Program-made: the position numbers and the translations under genes
Shown: in pieces, positions 33,761-45,427 of the stretch
Numbering within the stretch: the stretch's first letter is position 1
How the letters are laid out: every line of letters begins with the position of its first letter
Notes under the pieces: generated by a model
Databases searched by the model: none
Seen by the model: the letters and a program-made list of their open reading frames with translations, nothing else
Told to the model about the DNA's origin: nothing
Origin: Pyropia yezoensis
Lineage: Eukaryota > Rhodophyta > Bangiophyceae > Bangiales > Bangiaceae
DNA: 64,000 nt
Direction: 5' to 3'
Assembly (NCBI GenBank): GCA_009829735.1
Contig: CM020619.1
Span: 24,391,554 to 24,455,553, forward strand

Positions 33761-36003
33761 GCCGGCGGGTGCACAGGTCTACTGGCGGGGGGTGAAGGAG
33801 CTAATGGCGAGCACAGGGACGCGAGTGACGACGATAGTGGGCGTGACGATGACGACGATGGGCGTGATGGCGGTGGCAACGGCGGTGGCGATTCCGCGAG
33901 GGTTGGGCACCCCCCCAGGAATCGGCCACACGACCAGCGTTGCAACGGACACGCCGCGCCCTCCCCCCGGACCCCGCAGAACATGCTTGCGGACGGCGTT
34001 CGGGTGGCCAGATCTCGCCAGCACACTTCCATCCTCACTTTGCCCAATCAAGGGCGAGAAATCAGGTAGTTGCTGTGCCCCCGGTCCTCCGTTCTCGTCC
34101 AGTCACCCCAGGGGCACGCTGCGGTCGCGCCACCGCACGCTCATCCGCCAACAGCAAGAAAACGCTGTTGGCAGGGGGAGGGAGCTCGGCGGCCGTTCCT
34201 AGGCTCTCCCGCCTGCATCAAATCACCTTATCAGCGGGCGGCAATAATTGTGGCGCCCCCGCCCCTCCACGTCAGGTGCCCATTCCACGCAGTTCCGGAG
34301 GGGGGGGCGCTTCCGCTATCGCTGGAGGAAATTAACGGTCCCAGTGAGGGGGGATGGCAACAGAATACACACGTGTTATCATCGAGACCACGGCGTGGAT
34401 TGCAGACAGCGCCGCCGGCAACAACCACGTCCGGACGGGACAGCCGGCATGCGCTTTGGCACACGAGGGCGATATCACTTCAGAAAGCCGAAGGCGGGGC
34501 GCATCGAGCGCCAGTCGGGGGGCGCTCGTCGGGCGACGCGGACGCGATCGTCTGCGTCTAGAATGGTATTCAGAAAACTGCCACGCTGCACGCCAGGGAC
34601 TTTCCAGATCGCCTGCCAGAGGGCCTCGAGAATGAAGAATGGTCTTGGTCCTCCCCCACTTCTGAAGAAAAAGCGGCGGGACCAAGACCAACTCCCATTC
34701 TTGATTCTCAATCTGCAAGGAGTTACCGTTGGTCGGGTGAATGAATCCGAAATGATTGCAATAGTATTGGGGGCCCAGTGTTGCTATAGACCCCGGACCT
34801 ACCTGTTTCTTGCCGAATCGACCACATTTGTGCCATATTGGAGTGGTTGGGGAGCAATTATCTGCCACGTGTACATATTCGGTTTGGGTTTGCTGTTGAG
34901 CCCAGACCGCCGTAGTAGTGTAGGTGGGGGCTCGGGTACCATGCACACACGAGTTTTTTGTTTTGATTAGGGATGCTTTTGATTATTGATTTGCGCTTTG
35001 CGGGCTACAGGAAAAGTTTGAAAGTTTTCGAATGTTCTTGCTCGCCCAGGAAGGAGGCAGTGGAGCGAACGGCGTCCTCTCGTATGACTGCGGTCGTCGG
35101 ACTTCCAGAAGCTGCACTATTGATGGCACTATTGATGGCGATGTATTATGGTGGAGAGGGACCGCCGGGGGGGGTAAGGAGATTGAGCTGAATGGGGTTT
35201 GAGGGTGGCTGCGTGGCGAGGCGTCCTTGCGCAGGTCTCTCATGTGAGCGGGGAAGAATGTATCAGGGGGTGGCGGCGTCCCCATGGGCGGTGACTCGCC
35301 CCCGTCCACGGCAGTGACACCTCCCCGTCAGCGGCGGTGACTGCGGCTGGTAGCCTGTCGGGCGGCGCTGCTGCCAGTGCCCCTGCCGACACGCGCGCCG
35401 CCGCCAGTCTGGGCGGCGCGGACCAGGTGGAGGCTTGCATCGACGCGGGGGCTGCGGCAGTGGTGTTCGCCGCCGCCGCGATGGGGACAGGTGGCGGTCG
35501 CGGCGACGGTAGCGGCGGCGTCGTCGGAGGCTGTTCCGGCGACAACGGCCGTCGGCAGCGGTGGCCATGCTGGGAAGGGGGGGGGGGGCTCTCGGCATGA
35601 CGCGGGGTGCGAATGGTGATGGCGGTGAATGTGGTGGGGGATCCTGGACACCCGACGGGACGAGGTATGGGGGCAGCCCCAGGCACGGAAGGGTGAAGTG
35701 AGGGGCGCGGCGACCACCAGAAACCTTCCCCTGGGCAAAAGATTATTTAAAAGTCGAGGCGATGATGATCTTTCAAACTATTCTTCCCATGCACGGTGAA
35801 ATATGTGAATGCAGTATTCCGGGGAATCTATTGGCTGAAGGCCAAATGCCCTCGTGCGCTGTGAGCCGGTACATACTACATGCGGCTAGGAATCGTCGAG
35901 ATCGGTCGCTCCTGTCCATCACTTACTGAACGAGCCTGGGCCAGGTCGGATTCTATTGGTCGGAAGAATATTGGAGAAATTTAGAGCTCGTGTGTGCATG
36001 GTA
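33761..36003. other. Repeat-derived region without a supported gene
   Basis: Probably flanking parts of the dead Harbinger copy. Open frames on both strands lack ATG starts and recognisable motifs. Confidence 0.35.
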
Positions 36004-36239
36004 CAGTGCGACCCCTCACTTGCCCTGGGGTAGACCAAGGAGGTGGCCCTCCTGAAAGTGTCCGGGGCCATATTGCTAAACGAATCTTGGCACTCATAAA
36101 TAGGTGGGAGGGGACAGTCTGGCGGTGTTCTGCGGACAGTCTGGCCTAACCACGACGAAACACTTGACAGTAACTATGTATTCGTCACACAACCATGGAT
36201 GCTGGACGCAACCAACTGCAGCCGTGGAGAGGCCAGCTA

Positions 36240-37200
36240 CATCTGCCGACCTACACTGGACAGGGTGCCGACTCGGTTCGGTCACCCATCATTGTCCTCG
36301 CCCGGGGTCATGCGCTGGACGTTGCGAAAGACACCCGCCTCCATCATCAATCTGAAGCACCGCGGCGGGTGCCATCGGCTGGCACGCCACTGAACCCCGC
36401 CCGCCCTCACCCCCCCCCCCCCATCCCCCCCCCCCCCACCTGACCCCCTCCCCCCCCCTGCCCACACCCATCCCCCTCTGCCACACAACCCCCCCAATCC
36501 CACCCACGCCTACCCGACCCACCCCGTCCAACGAGCCCCCCGCCACCCCCCTTCCTGGCCATCCCCCTCGACTCGCCTTGCGCGGGACCCGACCAAATTC
36601 GGTCATCCATCATCGTCATCACTGGGCGCGATTGGTCGGACCTTGCCGGTCGCCGCCCGCGATTCCGTCCCCGCGAGCCACCCACGCAGTCAAGGCGGCC
36701 CGGCGGATGCCATCAGGCAGCCTGCCTCCGACCTCTGGCTCGCCCCTGCGCCGTGCTCCACCCATGCACCCCCCCCCCCCCCCCCCCCCCCCCCCCTCAT
36801 CGACCACCCCCTCATCCCCACGCGGGGAAGTGAGCGGGGGAACGGTCCTGCCCGTCATCCCCCCCCGCCTCTCCCCCCCTCCCCTTCAGGTGGGACCCGC
36901 GCGTAGTGCTCGCGGTTCCGTCCCCGCGCGGCCACCCAATCAGGCGTGGTGCCTCTGCCGATGACGCTGGACGCCCAGCGCCTCACCGCTGTTTTCCATA
37001 CCCCCCCCCCTTGCCTTGCCCCACCCGTCGAACAGCACGGAGGCGGGCCCCGACCAAGTTTGGTCATCCATCATTGGCCGGTGGGGTCCGTCCGCCACGC
37101 CACGCTCTCCCGATTCCATCCTCTCTTCGTAATCCACCACGGCGGGTGAGCCGCCGAGAGCCGCCGCAGCGGATGCCGCCGGGCGCCCCGCCCCCCTGTT
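36240..37200 (+). repeat. Imperfect tandem repeats inside the pogo-like element
   Basis: Units share a segment CGACCAAATTCGGTCATCCATCATC or a variant, near 36268, 36590 and 37052, followed by a GGATGCCATCAGGC-like or GGTGCCATCGGCTGG-like end. A further partial unit sits near 36905. Poly-C tracts at about 36411-36460 and 36772-36797 separate them. Confidence 0.55.
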
Positions 37201-37356
37201 CCCCACGTCCCAACCTCCTCCCATACCACATTAAGAAACAAATGGCTTGCTGTCTGTGGCCAATATGCTATTTTTTTTTCTCGCCAGCCAGATCAAAGAC
37301 AGGGCATCCGAGAGTTGGGGATGCGGCGACGGCGTGATAGTCCGTCTGGCCAGTGT

Positions 37357-39099
37357 TCAGTTTATTTCTGTGTCCACAACAGTCAAAATGGAGTCCGCGC
37401 TATCTTCATCCCCAAGCCATATCTCAATGACGGACAGCGCGCGAGGATGGCTGCCAGGCATGAAGCCCTCTTGCGCGCTGTTTGCGCCCTCGCCAGTACA
37501 CTGACCACCGACCGGGCCCAGGCTCCTTGCGCTGCGCAGCAATGCAACAATGGCCTGCGCATGGTCCGTCGGGGGGGGCTCCCGGGCCGCCGCTACCGCT
37601 TGGTCCAGCCTCAGCTGGATAAGCCGCGAGACATCAGGGGGGGTGCAGTTGGCGCGTAGCCAGCAGCGCATGATGGCAGTGGCTGACAGGCCGTCAAAAG
37701 CCTCCTTAACGAGCCGTATCGCGTCCAGCACATGCGGCGCTCGCCCATCCCTCACTCCAAGAGACCCGGGCCTCGCCCGAGCATCCCTCCTCCGCCGGGC
37801 GTCCCGCTCGGCCGGGGTCTCCTCAAATTGGCGGTCAAATGCGGCCAGCATGTCGCGCATCATGCCGCGCTTGTACGTTGACTTAACCGCGTTGATAGCC
37901 CCTTGGTCCGCCGGTTGAAAACGTGCCGTGGTATTGGGTGGCAGCCACTCAATGTCCATCCGGTCACTCGTCTTCGACGAGTCGTGGCCAGAGGCGTTGT
38001 CCATGACCAAAAAGCCGCGCTGCGCCGTGAAGGCGGCCCAATCAGCGCTGAGGTCGGCCAGCCACTTGGAGTACACCGTGGAGTCCATCCACGCATTCTT
38101 TTGGCTGTAATACTTGAGAGGAACATGGTGCACGCCACGGAAGCAAACAGGCTCGGCCGCCTTCCCAATAACAGAAATAGACTTAAATGTGCCGGTTGCG
38201 TTGACGCAAACGATGAGGGTGATGCGCGCTTTCGCCGTTTGCATGGCAGTTCCACGCGTCTCTCGGGCATCGCAGCCTAATACGTAGGAGCGCGTTGGCG
38301 CCAGTTGATAGAACAGCGCCGCCTCGTCCATATTGAGGATACAATCTGGGTCAAGCCCAACCATTTTCGCCCGCAGTTCCGCCATTCTTGCTTCTCCTTC
38401 CACAGTGTCCACACCGCCACCGGAGCCATGAAGATGGATGTTCCGAACTCCGTGGCGCCTCGCCCAGCGGTCGACAAACCCGTTCGATGCTGCAAAGTCC
38501 TTCCCAGGGTAGTGGCGCTGCGCCAACTCGCGGGCCTTGACGGATAAGGCCAGCCGAGAGAGAGGCATTGTCTTGCGCCCCATGGTCCGAATGCGATAAA
38601 ACCAATCAAAAAGGAGAGAGTTTACGAGTGGAAAGCGGCATGGCTGCACGCACCGCGCAAAAGAGGGTGCTCCAGCAGCAGCGGCGGCCCACACTTCTTG
38701 CCGCCTCGCAGACACGCTATGGACGGTTCTCTTCGAGATGCCGTACCTCTGCGCCAGCACGTCACGCGGGACCTTGTCGTCGACTTGCGTGATGAGAAGT
38801 TGCTTCTGCTGGATAGTCAGGCTTGCCCTCCTCGGTCTCTCGCCGCGTGAAGCGCCAGCTGCTGCAACCTCAGGCGCCCCGGGAGCTTGGGGTGCGGGAA
38901 GAGCCGAAAGGGGTGGGCTTTCTTGCGCTGCTTTGCGAACAGCATCGAGCGCGGCGCCAGCCGCCGCATTGGCGGCCTCCACCGTCCCAGGACACGCCGA
39001 GAGCAAAGCCGACGCCTGCGGGATCAGGGCGGCGGCGGTCAAAAGAGCAGCAAGAAGGGATGGCGGGGGGGACGAGTCTTCTTGATTGCGGTCGGCCAT
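37357..39099 (-). CDS. Pogo/Tigger-type transposase (CENP-B-like DNA binding, DDE_1 domain)
   Basis: 580 residues from the ATG at 39099 to TGA at 37357-37359, unbroken. A CENP-B-type N-terminal helix-turn-helix begins LTIQQKQLLITQVDDKVPRD and contains LAQRYGISKRTVHSV. A second HTH (CENP-B/Tc5-like) spans LFDWFYRIRTMGRKTMPLS to FVDRWARRHGVR. The catalytic residues are D in CILNMDEAALFYQLA, D in FLVMDNASGHDSSK and D in ARFQPADQGAINAVK, with 30 residues between the last two, the DDD arrangement of pogo-like enzymes. The acidic C-terminus (WLGDEDSADSIL) is also typical. Gene and ends both look complete, so the element may be autonomous. Confidence 0.92.
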   Translation of the reverse strand: MADRNQEDSSPPPSLLAALLTAAALIPQASALLSACPGTVEAANAAAGAALDAVRKAAQESPPLSALPAPQAPGAPEVAAAGASRGERPRRASLTIQQKQLLITQVDDKVPRDVLAQRYGISKRTVHSVSARRQEVWAAAAAGAPSFARCVQPCRFPLVNSLLFDWFYRIRTMGRKTMPLSRLALSVKARELAQRHYPGKDFAASNGFVDRWARRHGVRNIHLHGSGGGVDTVEGEARMAELRAKMVGLDPDCILNMDEAALFYQLAPTRSYVLGCDARETRGTAMQTAKARITLIVCVNATGTFKSISVIGKAAEPVCFRGVHHVPLKYYSQKNAWMDSTVYSKWLADLSADWAAFTAQRGFLVMDNASGHDSSKTSDRMDIEWLPPNTTARFQPADQGAINAVKSTYKRGMMRDMLAAFDRQFEETPAERDARRRRDARARPGSLGVRDGRAPHVLDAIRLVKEAFDGLSATAIMRCWLRANCTPPDVSRLIQLRLDQAVAAAREPPPTDHAQAIVALLRSARSLGPVGGQCTGEGANSAQEGFMPGSHPRALSVIEIWLGDEDSADSILTVVDTEIN

Positions 39100-39438
39100 G
39101 TCAATCAAACAAACAACGGAGAGCGTCAGGGGTGCGGGGAGAGATGAGGAGCGGCCGCAGTCTGCATGGCGGTCGGCCAGTAGCTGGTCGCGTGCTCCGT
39201 CGGGGGCGGGCGAGTGACGGCGAGTGACAGCGAGCGACGACCAATGGTTACCAACAAGATATCGTCAATTACAAATACCGGCAGATTAAGTGACATTGCA
39301 TTTTTTCCCTGTGGTCTTCAAAGAGGGTAAATATGTGTCGAATTCTCTCTTCTGTGGAGGGCCACTTGATGCGTACCCCCCCCTCAGTTGTGCCGATCGG
39401 CACAACTGCGGGGCGGCCAAGTGAGGGGTCGCACTGTA

Positions 39439-41443
39439 TCGGGGCCTCAAGTCGATTCCATATAGCTAGACTGATTGGCACCCCCCAACTTTGACCACTC
39501 CTATCTTCCTTCTCGCTCACACCCAGACAACGTACCTGGGCTCATTTTGTAGCTCATGTCATGGGCATTCGACTGCGCCGTTACATGAGCTCACTATACG
39601 AACCTATCAGACAAAAATACTCCACGCCGTGAATGTAGCTGTGGTTTTTCCGTCACTTTTTCGTCGTGTTTTCTCTGCAGCAACCAGGTACCGCTCGCTT
39701 TCTGGCGAGGTGGCGTGGACTCCGATTGTGTCTTCACATGCATGCGATGCCATCCTCCGTTTTTCTAGCGTCCGTCAGGAGTGTGGTAGCACGTACAGGG
39801 CGGTACGACGTTGGGAATGTTGCGCTTCTCCGCATAAATTGCATCCAGTGTCGATAGCTTGAAAGCAAAGTAGACCCCCGTTCTTGCGCCAGATGCTCCT
39901 TCCAATATGGGGCTCCGCTGGAAGAGGTAGCAGAGGAGGCCAGATCGAGAGTCTCCCCGGAACAATGTGGACGTACGAGACGCCAGCACTACACCTCCGG
40001 GCCCATATGACAAACTGTTTCGGAGAGGTCTACCGCAGGGCACTCTTGCGTCTGCCTGCGAAGTTTGGAGCGGTGAGCTGCAGTCTGCTTTCTGCACGGG
40101 GCTTTTTCTCAGGCGTCTAGCAAAATGGAATCGACTTTAGGTGGGTGGGTCGAGGCGTCGAACATAGTTTGGGAGGGAGGGGGGGTCGCGACCAGACCGC
40201 AACGGTGGGTCAGGTGGTCGGGGCGGAAGGCCGAGTGTGTTATGAAGGTTGGGGGGGGGCACTCGGACCGCCGTTGTGGTGCAGGCGGACCGGGCAGAGT
40301 GCCGAGTTGTGGTCGGGTGGGAGGGCGGTGGGCAGCGTTCAGAGCGCCGGCGTGCGTCTGTGAAGCGATTGGCCAAGCGAAAGGCCAGGAGGGGTGGTGG
40401 CACTCGTTTCGCACCAAGTCAATCGTCCATTCCCGGGTCCAGACGCGTCTTCCACACCACTGGTGCTGACGTGCAGAGCATCCCGGAACTTTCTTGCTTG
40501 TCGCCTTTAATTCTGCGCGATATGTCAATCGTAAGTATTCCAAGGCTTGGAAGTCCGCGTCTTGATCGCTTTGACACTCGGTCGATTGGCCTCTTTTCAC
40601 AGAGGACCCGCGAGAGACGACACCTTTCTGAGGACTAGTGGCCCATAACATGGATCGACCGCAGCGCACTTTCTCCGCTCTCGCGAGCGACGATCGACGA
40701 AAGGGGGTGATAGTATTGGAGAAAGACTGTACCGTATCACAATTTTTCCGACGGTGTGCCTGTTGGTTCCCCCGTGAGTGACCTCTAGATATCCAGAAGG
40801 ACTTTCTGAGCGCTGCCTCTCCGTAGCCTATTTTCACTCGACATACATAGCTCTTCCTCGTATATGTGCTGTACTGATGATGATAACCGGGCTCTACCAG
40901 GATCAACAGCCAGCGCTTCTCTCCCATTGGGATCGTGTGCTCTGTGTCTCCTCTTGGGCCAGTCCTCTTCAACCACATGTTCTTGGCTCTACCGGCGTAG
41001 CCTGCACTATCTCGATGGCTCCGCATCCCCATTGACTGCTCGTCGCATAGGCTTTCTTTCAACTTGCCTCCTTTCATAGGCCGACTTCTTGCCTTCTTGC
41101 CTTCGGCAGTGGCCTGCCCAGTGTGTATTCATGCTCCTCCCTCTGAAAGAAGACGACCACGTCAGCGGTCTTGGCGGCCTGGACAGGCGGCTAATCAAGC
41201 TCTTTGACAAGGGGTGACGCCGGGGCGCCGACACGGCGGGTCTGGGGCCATGGCAGCCGGCTGGCTGCGCTCCTGTTGGGTCGCGGCGGCGGCGGCATGT
41301 AGGGAACAACGGCAACTGCGCAAGCGGGGGAACCCACGCGGGGCACTGCACAGCGACACGGTGGAAGCATGCGGCGGCCGTGGCAGCGTTCTGCCGAGGC
41401 CCTGCGCGTAGGTCGAGTGCTCGTGCGCCACGGGAGAGCGTGC
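39439..41443. other. Intergenic region, no gene supported
   Basis: Mixed GC. About 40140-40370 is a G-rich low-complexity patch with loosely repeated GGTGGTCGGG and CACTCGGACC-like segments. No coding frame with recognisable motifs. Confidence 0.35.
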
Positions 41444-43234
41444 CTAGGCCGAGGGCACCGGATGCGCCGCCCCGCGGCCCCTCCCCCCCCCCCATGGGTG
41501 CCATCGCCGCGACCGCAGGTGCGCCAGCAGCCGTGCGTGGCCGTCAAGAGGCCCCCCCCCCGGCGGCGGCGGCGGCGCTCGCAGCGGCGACGGTCTGGTG
41601 CGGCCGTCACGACGGGACACCTGCTGGTCATCCCCGCCGCGCGATTCCCCCCCCAGCCTTGCGGGCGCCTTGTCCCATTCCCCCCCGAGGGACATCCCCG
41701 TCTGCGGTGGGGGGGACGACGGCGCTGCCGGGGACGGCATGTCGGCGGGCTCGTCCACCAGCTCCACACCCGGCGTGCCCGGCAGCGCAAATAGCATGGC
41801 GTCGATGGCGGCCTCCCGGGCGGCCAGGGCAGCCGCGTCGGCTGCCGCCGCGGCGGCGGCAGCGACCGCAGCGGCGGTCGCCGCCGAGTCGGCGGCCGCG
41901 TCGGCGGCGGGGAAGCGCGCGCGTTGCGCGGCGGCTGCGGCGTGGAAGGTTGACTGTCTACCATACGAGATGGGCAGCGGCAGCGCGGGGAAGGGCGAAG
42001 GCGATGGTGGCTGCTGCGCGGAACGGAGGAATGGCAGGGAGTGTGGGCCGTCTAGTTCGGTCAGTGGCGACGCGAGCGCCGGGGACGGCGACCGCGGCCT
42101 ACGCGGTCCATGGTCGCTGGGCAGCGCGTAGTCTTCGTCTGACACGGGCACGGGCTGCGGCGCGGGGAATGGCGTGGCGGACCGCTGGATAAGTACCCAC
42201 CGCGGCACAATCGCGCCGTCGCCAACGGTGAGGACCACCCCCGTTGGGGGCCCGTCGCCGCGGCCGTCGTCGGCGTCGGCGTCGGTGTTGGCCCTGGCGA
42301 TGCCGCCGAGCACGTCCGAACAGTCTGTTGCGTGCCTGTGGAGGCGGCAGCCGCCGCCCGCATCGCAGACGCCCGTATCGCACACGCCCGTCGGCGAGCG
42401 GCGCGGCGACAGCGGCCGACGCAGTGCCGGCAACGACGGCGACGACGGCGACGCGTAGTGGAAAAAGGGGATGGCCGACGTGGCGCAGGGGGGGGACCCC
42501 CGCAGCGGCTTGGCGGCGCCCCCCGCCGGTGGCGGCAGCGACAGCGGCAGCGGCACGGCCACCCGCTTGCGGGCGGGGGGGGCGTCGTCGTCATTGTCGG
42601 CGGCGGCGGCGGCAGCGGCGGCGGCGGTAGCGGTGGAAATGGTGCGGGCGGCAGCAGCCGCCCACCCTCCGGCGGCCGGCGGCAGCGGCAGCGGCGTTGG
42701 CGGCGACGGTGGCGGCGCTGCCGCTCCCGCCGCCGCACCAGAGCGAGCGTTGGGGCTTTCCCCACCCGGCCCCCCCTGGCTCCACGCGCCAGTGGCCGCC
42801 ATTCGACCACCGACGTCGGCAGTGCCCACCGCCGCACCGCCGCCGCTGCCGCCGTCACGCGGGGCGCGCTGCCGGCGACCCCACCCCGGCCGCCGAACAC
42901 GCGGAGGAGGCGGTGGCGGCGAAGGCGGTGGCAGCGGCGGCGGCGGCGACAGCAGCGGCGGTGACAGCGTGCGCGGCGGCGTTGCCACGGCGGCGACGGA
43001 GGCGGCATCGTCGGCAGCGTCGGCGACAGCGGCGGTGGCGGCGGTGGCGGCGGGGGCCGCGACGGTGGCGGCGGTGCGGTCGGGGTGGCTCCTCTCTGCA
43101 GATGCCTTCTCTGTCAGCCCTGGCTTCCGCCGTGCGGGGGGCGCCCGCGGCCGCCGACCCCGCCGCCTGCCGCCAGTGGGCGGCGGGGAGGCGGGCGCCG
43201 ACGCGCACGTGCGCGTCGCCGGCGGGACGGCCCA

Positions 43235-43269
<35 letters not shown>

Positions 43270-43366
43270 TGCCGCGGTCGGCGTCCTTGCCATTGGTGGC
43301 GGGCAGCTTGACACCGTCCTGGTCGCCCCCCCCGCCAGGGGTGCGGGAACGGCGGAAGGGGCCCAT
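41444..43366 (-). CDS. Low-complexity Ala/Pro/Ser-rich hypothetical protein
   Basis: The frame of about 640 residues starts at the ATG at 43366 (MGPFRRSRTPGGGG) and is unbroken to a stop at 41444. A polyglycine tract sits near residue 40, with long Ala and Pro runs after it. More ordered segments are CDAGGGCRLHRHATDCSD with the following DVLGGI, and VVLTVGDGAIVPRWVLIQRS. A long Ala-rich helix lies near the C-terminus, followed by ELVDEPADMPSP. The last 60 residues run through C-runs where the frame is uncertain. I recognise no domain. The Cys/His cluster is suggestive but not a known motif. Confidence 0.45.
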
Positions 43367-43410
43367 GGCGCCGCGCGCCGCCCTGTCGTCGGTCCGTCTG
43401 GCCAGGGAGC

Positions 43411-43472
43411 GGGGGGGGGGGGGGGGGGGGGGGGGGGGAGGGGGGGGGGGGGGGGGGAGGGGGGGGGGCGGG

Positions 43473-43514
<42 letters not shown>

Positions 43515-43533
43515 GGGGGGGGGGGTGGGGGGA
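43411..43533. repeat. Very long poly-G tract (about 120 bp)
   Basis: Almost pure G on the plus strand with a handful of A or C interruptions. It lies upstream of the start of the minus-strand gene that begins at 43366, so the C-rich strand would be in its 5' region. Confidence 0.9.
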
Positions 43534-44227
43534 GGGGGTGCGCCAACCGTCTGTGGGCGGCCGGCCGTTGAAGGGCGCGCGTGCCGTGGCCGCCGCCTTC
43601 CCCCCCTTGGCTAGGACCTTTGGCATGTCGCGGTGAAGCGGCCGACCCCGCCACCGGGGAAATCCTCCCCGCTATGTATCGGCACCTGTGTACCCGCCCT
43701 CTGGGTCGCGCGCCGCCCCGCGGTGCTGCAGGTGGGAGCACGACACGAAGGCCCTGGCCTCCACCTCCCCCCCCCCCCCCCGCCGGGCCATCCTTCCCGC
43801 CCAGTGGGTGTCACCAAGACACCCTGCGGGCCACGGCACGGCAGGACCCCCCTCCGCCCGCCACCCCCCCCCCCCCCCCCCCACCCCCACCCCTATGACC
43901 CACCCCCCTCCCCCCTCTGTACAGGCGCACAGCGCGTCCGAAAACGGGTGTGCCTCGAGGGCGCGGCCGGCTGCTCTGCCGCGACAGCACACCTCCACGG
44001 TGATTGCTGTGGCCGCCGCCACCGGCGTGTGGAAACGGGGGGCCTGTTGTGGGGGCGGCCACCGCAAACCGGCCGCCGGGGTGTGGCCACCGCCACCACC
44101 ACCGCCGCTGCCGCTGCCCGCTGCCGCTGTCACCGGCGCGGCGCCCCCTTCTCCCGACCGCCTCGCCGCCGCCACACCTCTGACGGACGCCACCTCCCCA
44201 TGGTTGCACCCATCAACCGCCCACAGG

Positions 44228-44263
<36 letters not shown>

Positions 44264-45427
44264 GGACGTGGCGAACGCCGGGGGCGTCTGCGCGTAAGCC
44301 GGCCGGGCGCCGAGGGAGAGGCCGCGCGCCGACAGAGCGCCGCGATTGCGTTGGAGCCGCCACGACAGCGACGTGGGGCCGCCCCGTCCCCCCTGTGCGC
44401 CGCCGCAGACGTGGCACGGGTGCGGCCGGCGGGCCCCGGCGCCCCCCTCGCGTCGGGCAGTCGGCCGACCGGGGGATTACGCTGCGTGTGCGCTGGGGTG
44501 CCGCACACCCCCCTCTTGAGGTGGGATCTCACGTAAGAGCACGCACGGGCTCGTGCGGACGGACGGAATGGACTGTCGCTGGGGTTTCATTTTTCGTCCA
44601 AAAATACATTCACTTCTTCGCGTGCTATCCGGTCGTTCAAGAAAAAGGGGGCGGCGGCAAGCCGCACAGTCACAGTCACGTCCCAGGGCTCCATGAATGG
44701 GCAAGGTGACCATCAGGTCAGAGGGCAACGGGAGGCACACATGCCTTGGAAGAGGGTGACAAGGCGACCGTCCAGTGCGCGGCAGAGTCCCCGATGGAGC
44801 CCTTCATGCGCCCTCCTGTTATTTTCTTTTCCTTGTCATGCGCGGCGCTGGGGATCGCAATCCCAGCCGTCCGGAGGAGCTGGCGTGGTAGACAGAACAA
44901 CCTGGGCCGTACGGCACCAGCTGGGGGGCGACGGCCCTCATCGCCGCCTACAGCAGAAACGAGAAGAGTCCAGGCGCATCCGTGCCGCGCGGCGACCACA
45001 GGCGGCCGCGGTGGTGAGGCGGCCGAGGCTGCGTGCGGCCAACCCAAACACGTGAAGCGCACCACGAGGAAAGAGCATTCCGTCCCAATTGACAAGAGGA
45101 TGGCCGGTTCTGTGGTCCGAGATTGAAAAAGAAAAGAACAGGGCCCATAAGTGTCTCTGATGCTCAAGAGAAAACCGCCGATTGCCGCGCGCCAGTGCAG
45201 AGTGACGAGGAAGCGCGCCCGGTAGGGCTTTCGACTGATCATTGGGCAAAGGCTTGATAGTGTCAATGCCAGTCTCTGCCCGACCACTTTGCGCTGCTCT
45301 GCTTGCAAGATTGTGGGCAACGGTGCGCGTGCCACGTTTGCCCAAGCGGGGCTTCCGTACTGGCCAGAAATGCAGCCCGTGGAGCTCTACGCCACCTCGC
45401 CATTTTTGCCTCCTCCCCCTACCTGCA
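43534..45427. other. Region with homopolymers and no secure gene
   Basis: Contains C-runs near 43768-43783 and 43867-43882 and a G-run at about 44232-44262. GC-rich frames are open on both strands between 43633 and 44709, but none has a recognisable domain. It may hold an upstream exon of the minus-strand gene or a separate broken gene. A plus-strand frame at 45289-45555 has CxxC and CIMCD motifs but no clear family. Confidence 0.3.

Larger units (their letters stand above)
36004..39436. mobile_element. Complete pogo/Tigger-like transposon, TA target site, 20-bp TIR
   Basis: The left end CAGTGCGACCCCTCACTTG (from 36004) and the right end (inverted, ending 39436) are identical over about 19 bp. 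TA precedes (36002-36003) and follows (39437-39438). The element is 3,433 bp and carries one transposase gene on the minus strand. The roughly 1.2 kb beyond the gene's 3' end consists of imperfect tandem repeats and C-runs. Confidence 0.9.

Noticed and set aside
34332..34946. Minus-strand open frame of about 200 codons
   Set aside because: Begins with a non-ATG codon, no recognised motif, and lies in probable repeat-derived DNA.
36772..36797. CRISPR-like or satellite array in the C-rich repeats of the pogo element
   Set aside because: Units are imperfect, about 300 bp long and lack fixed spacers; they are ordinary tandem repeats within a transposon.
43633..44709. Overlapping open frames on both strands
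   Set aside because: Open because of extreme GC and homopolymers; no ordered domain and no preferred frame.
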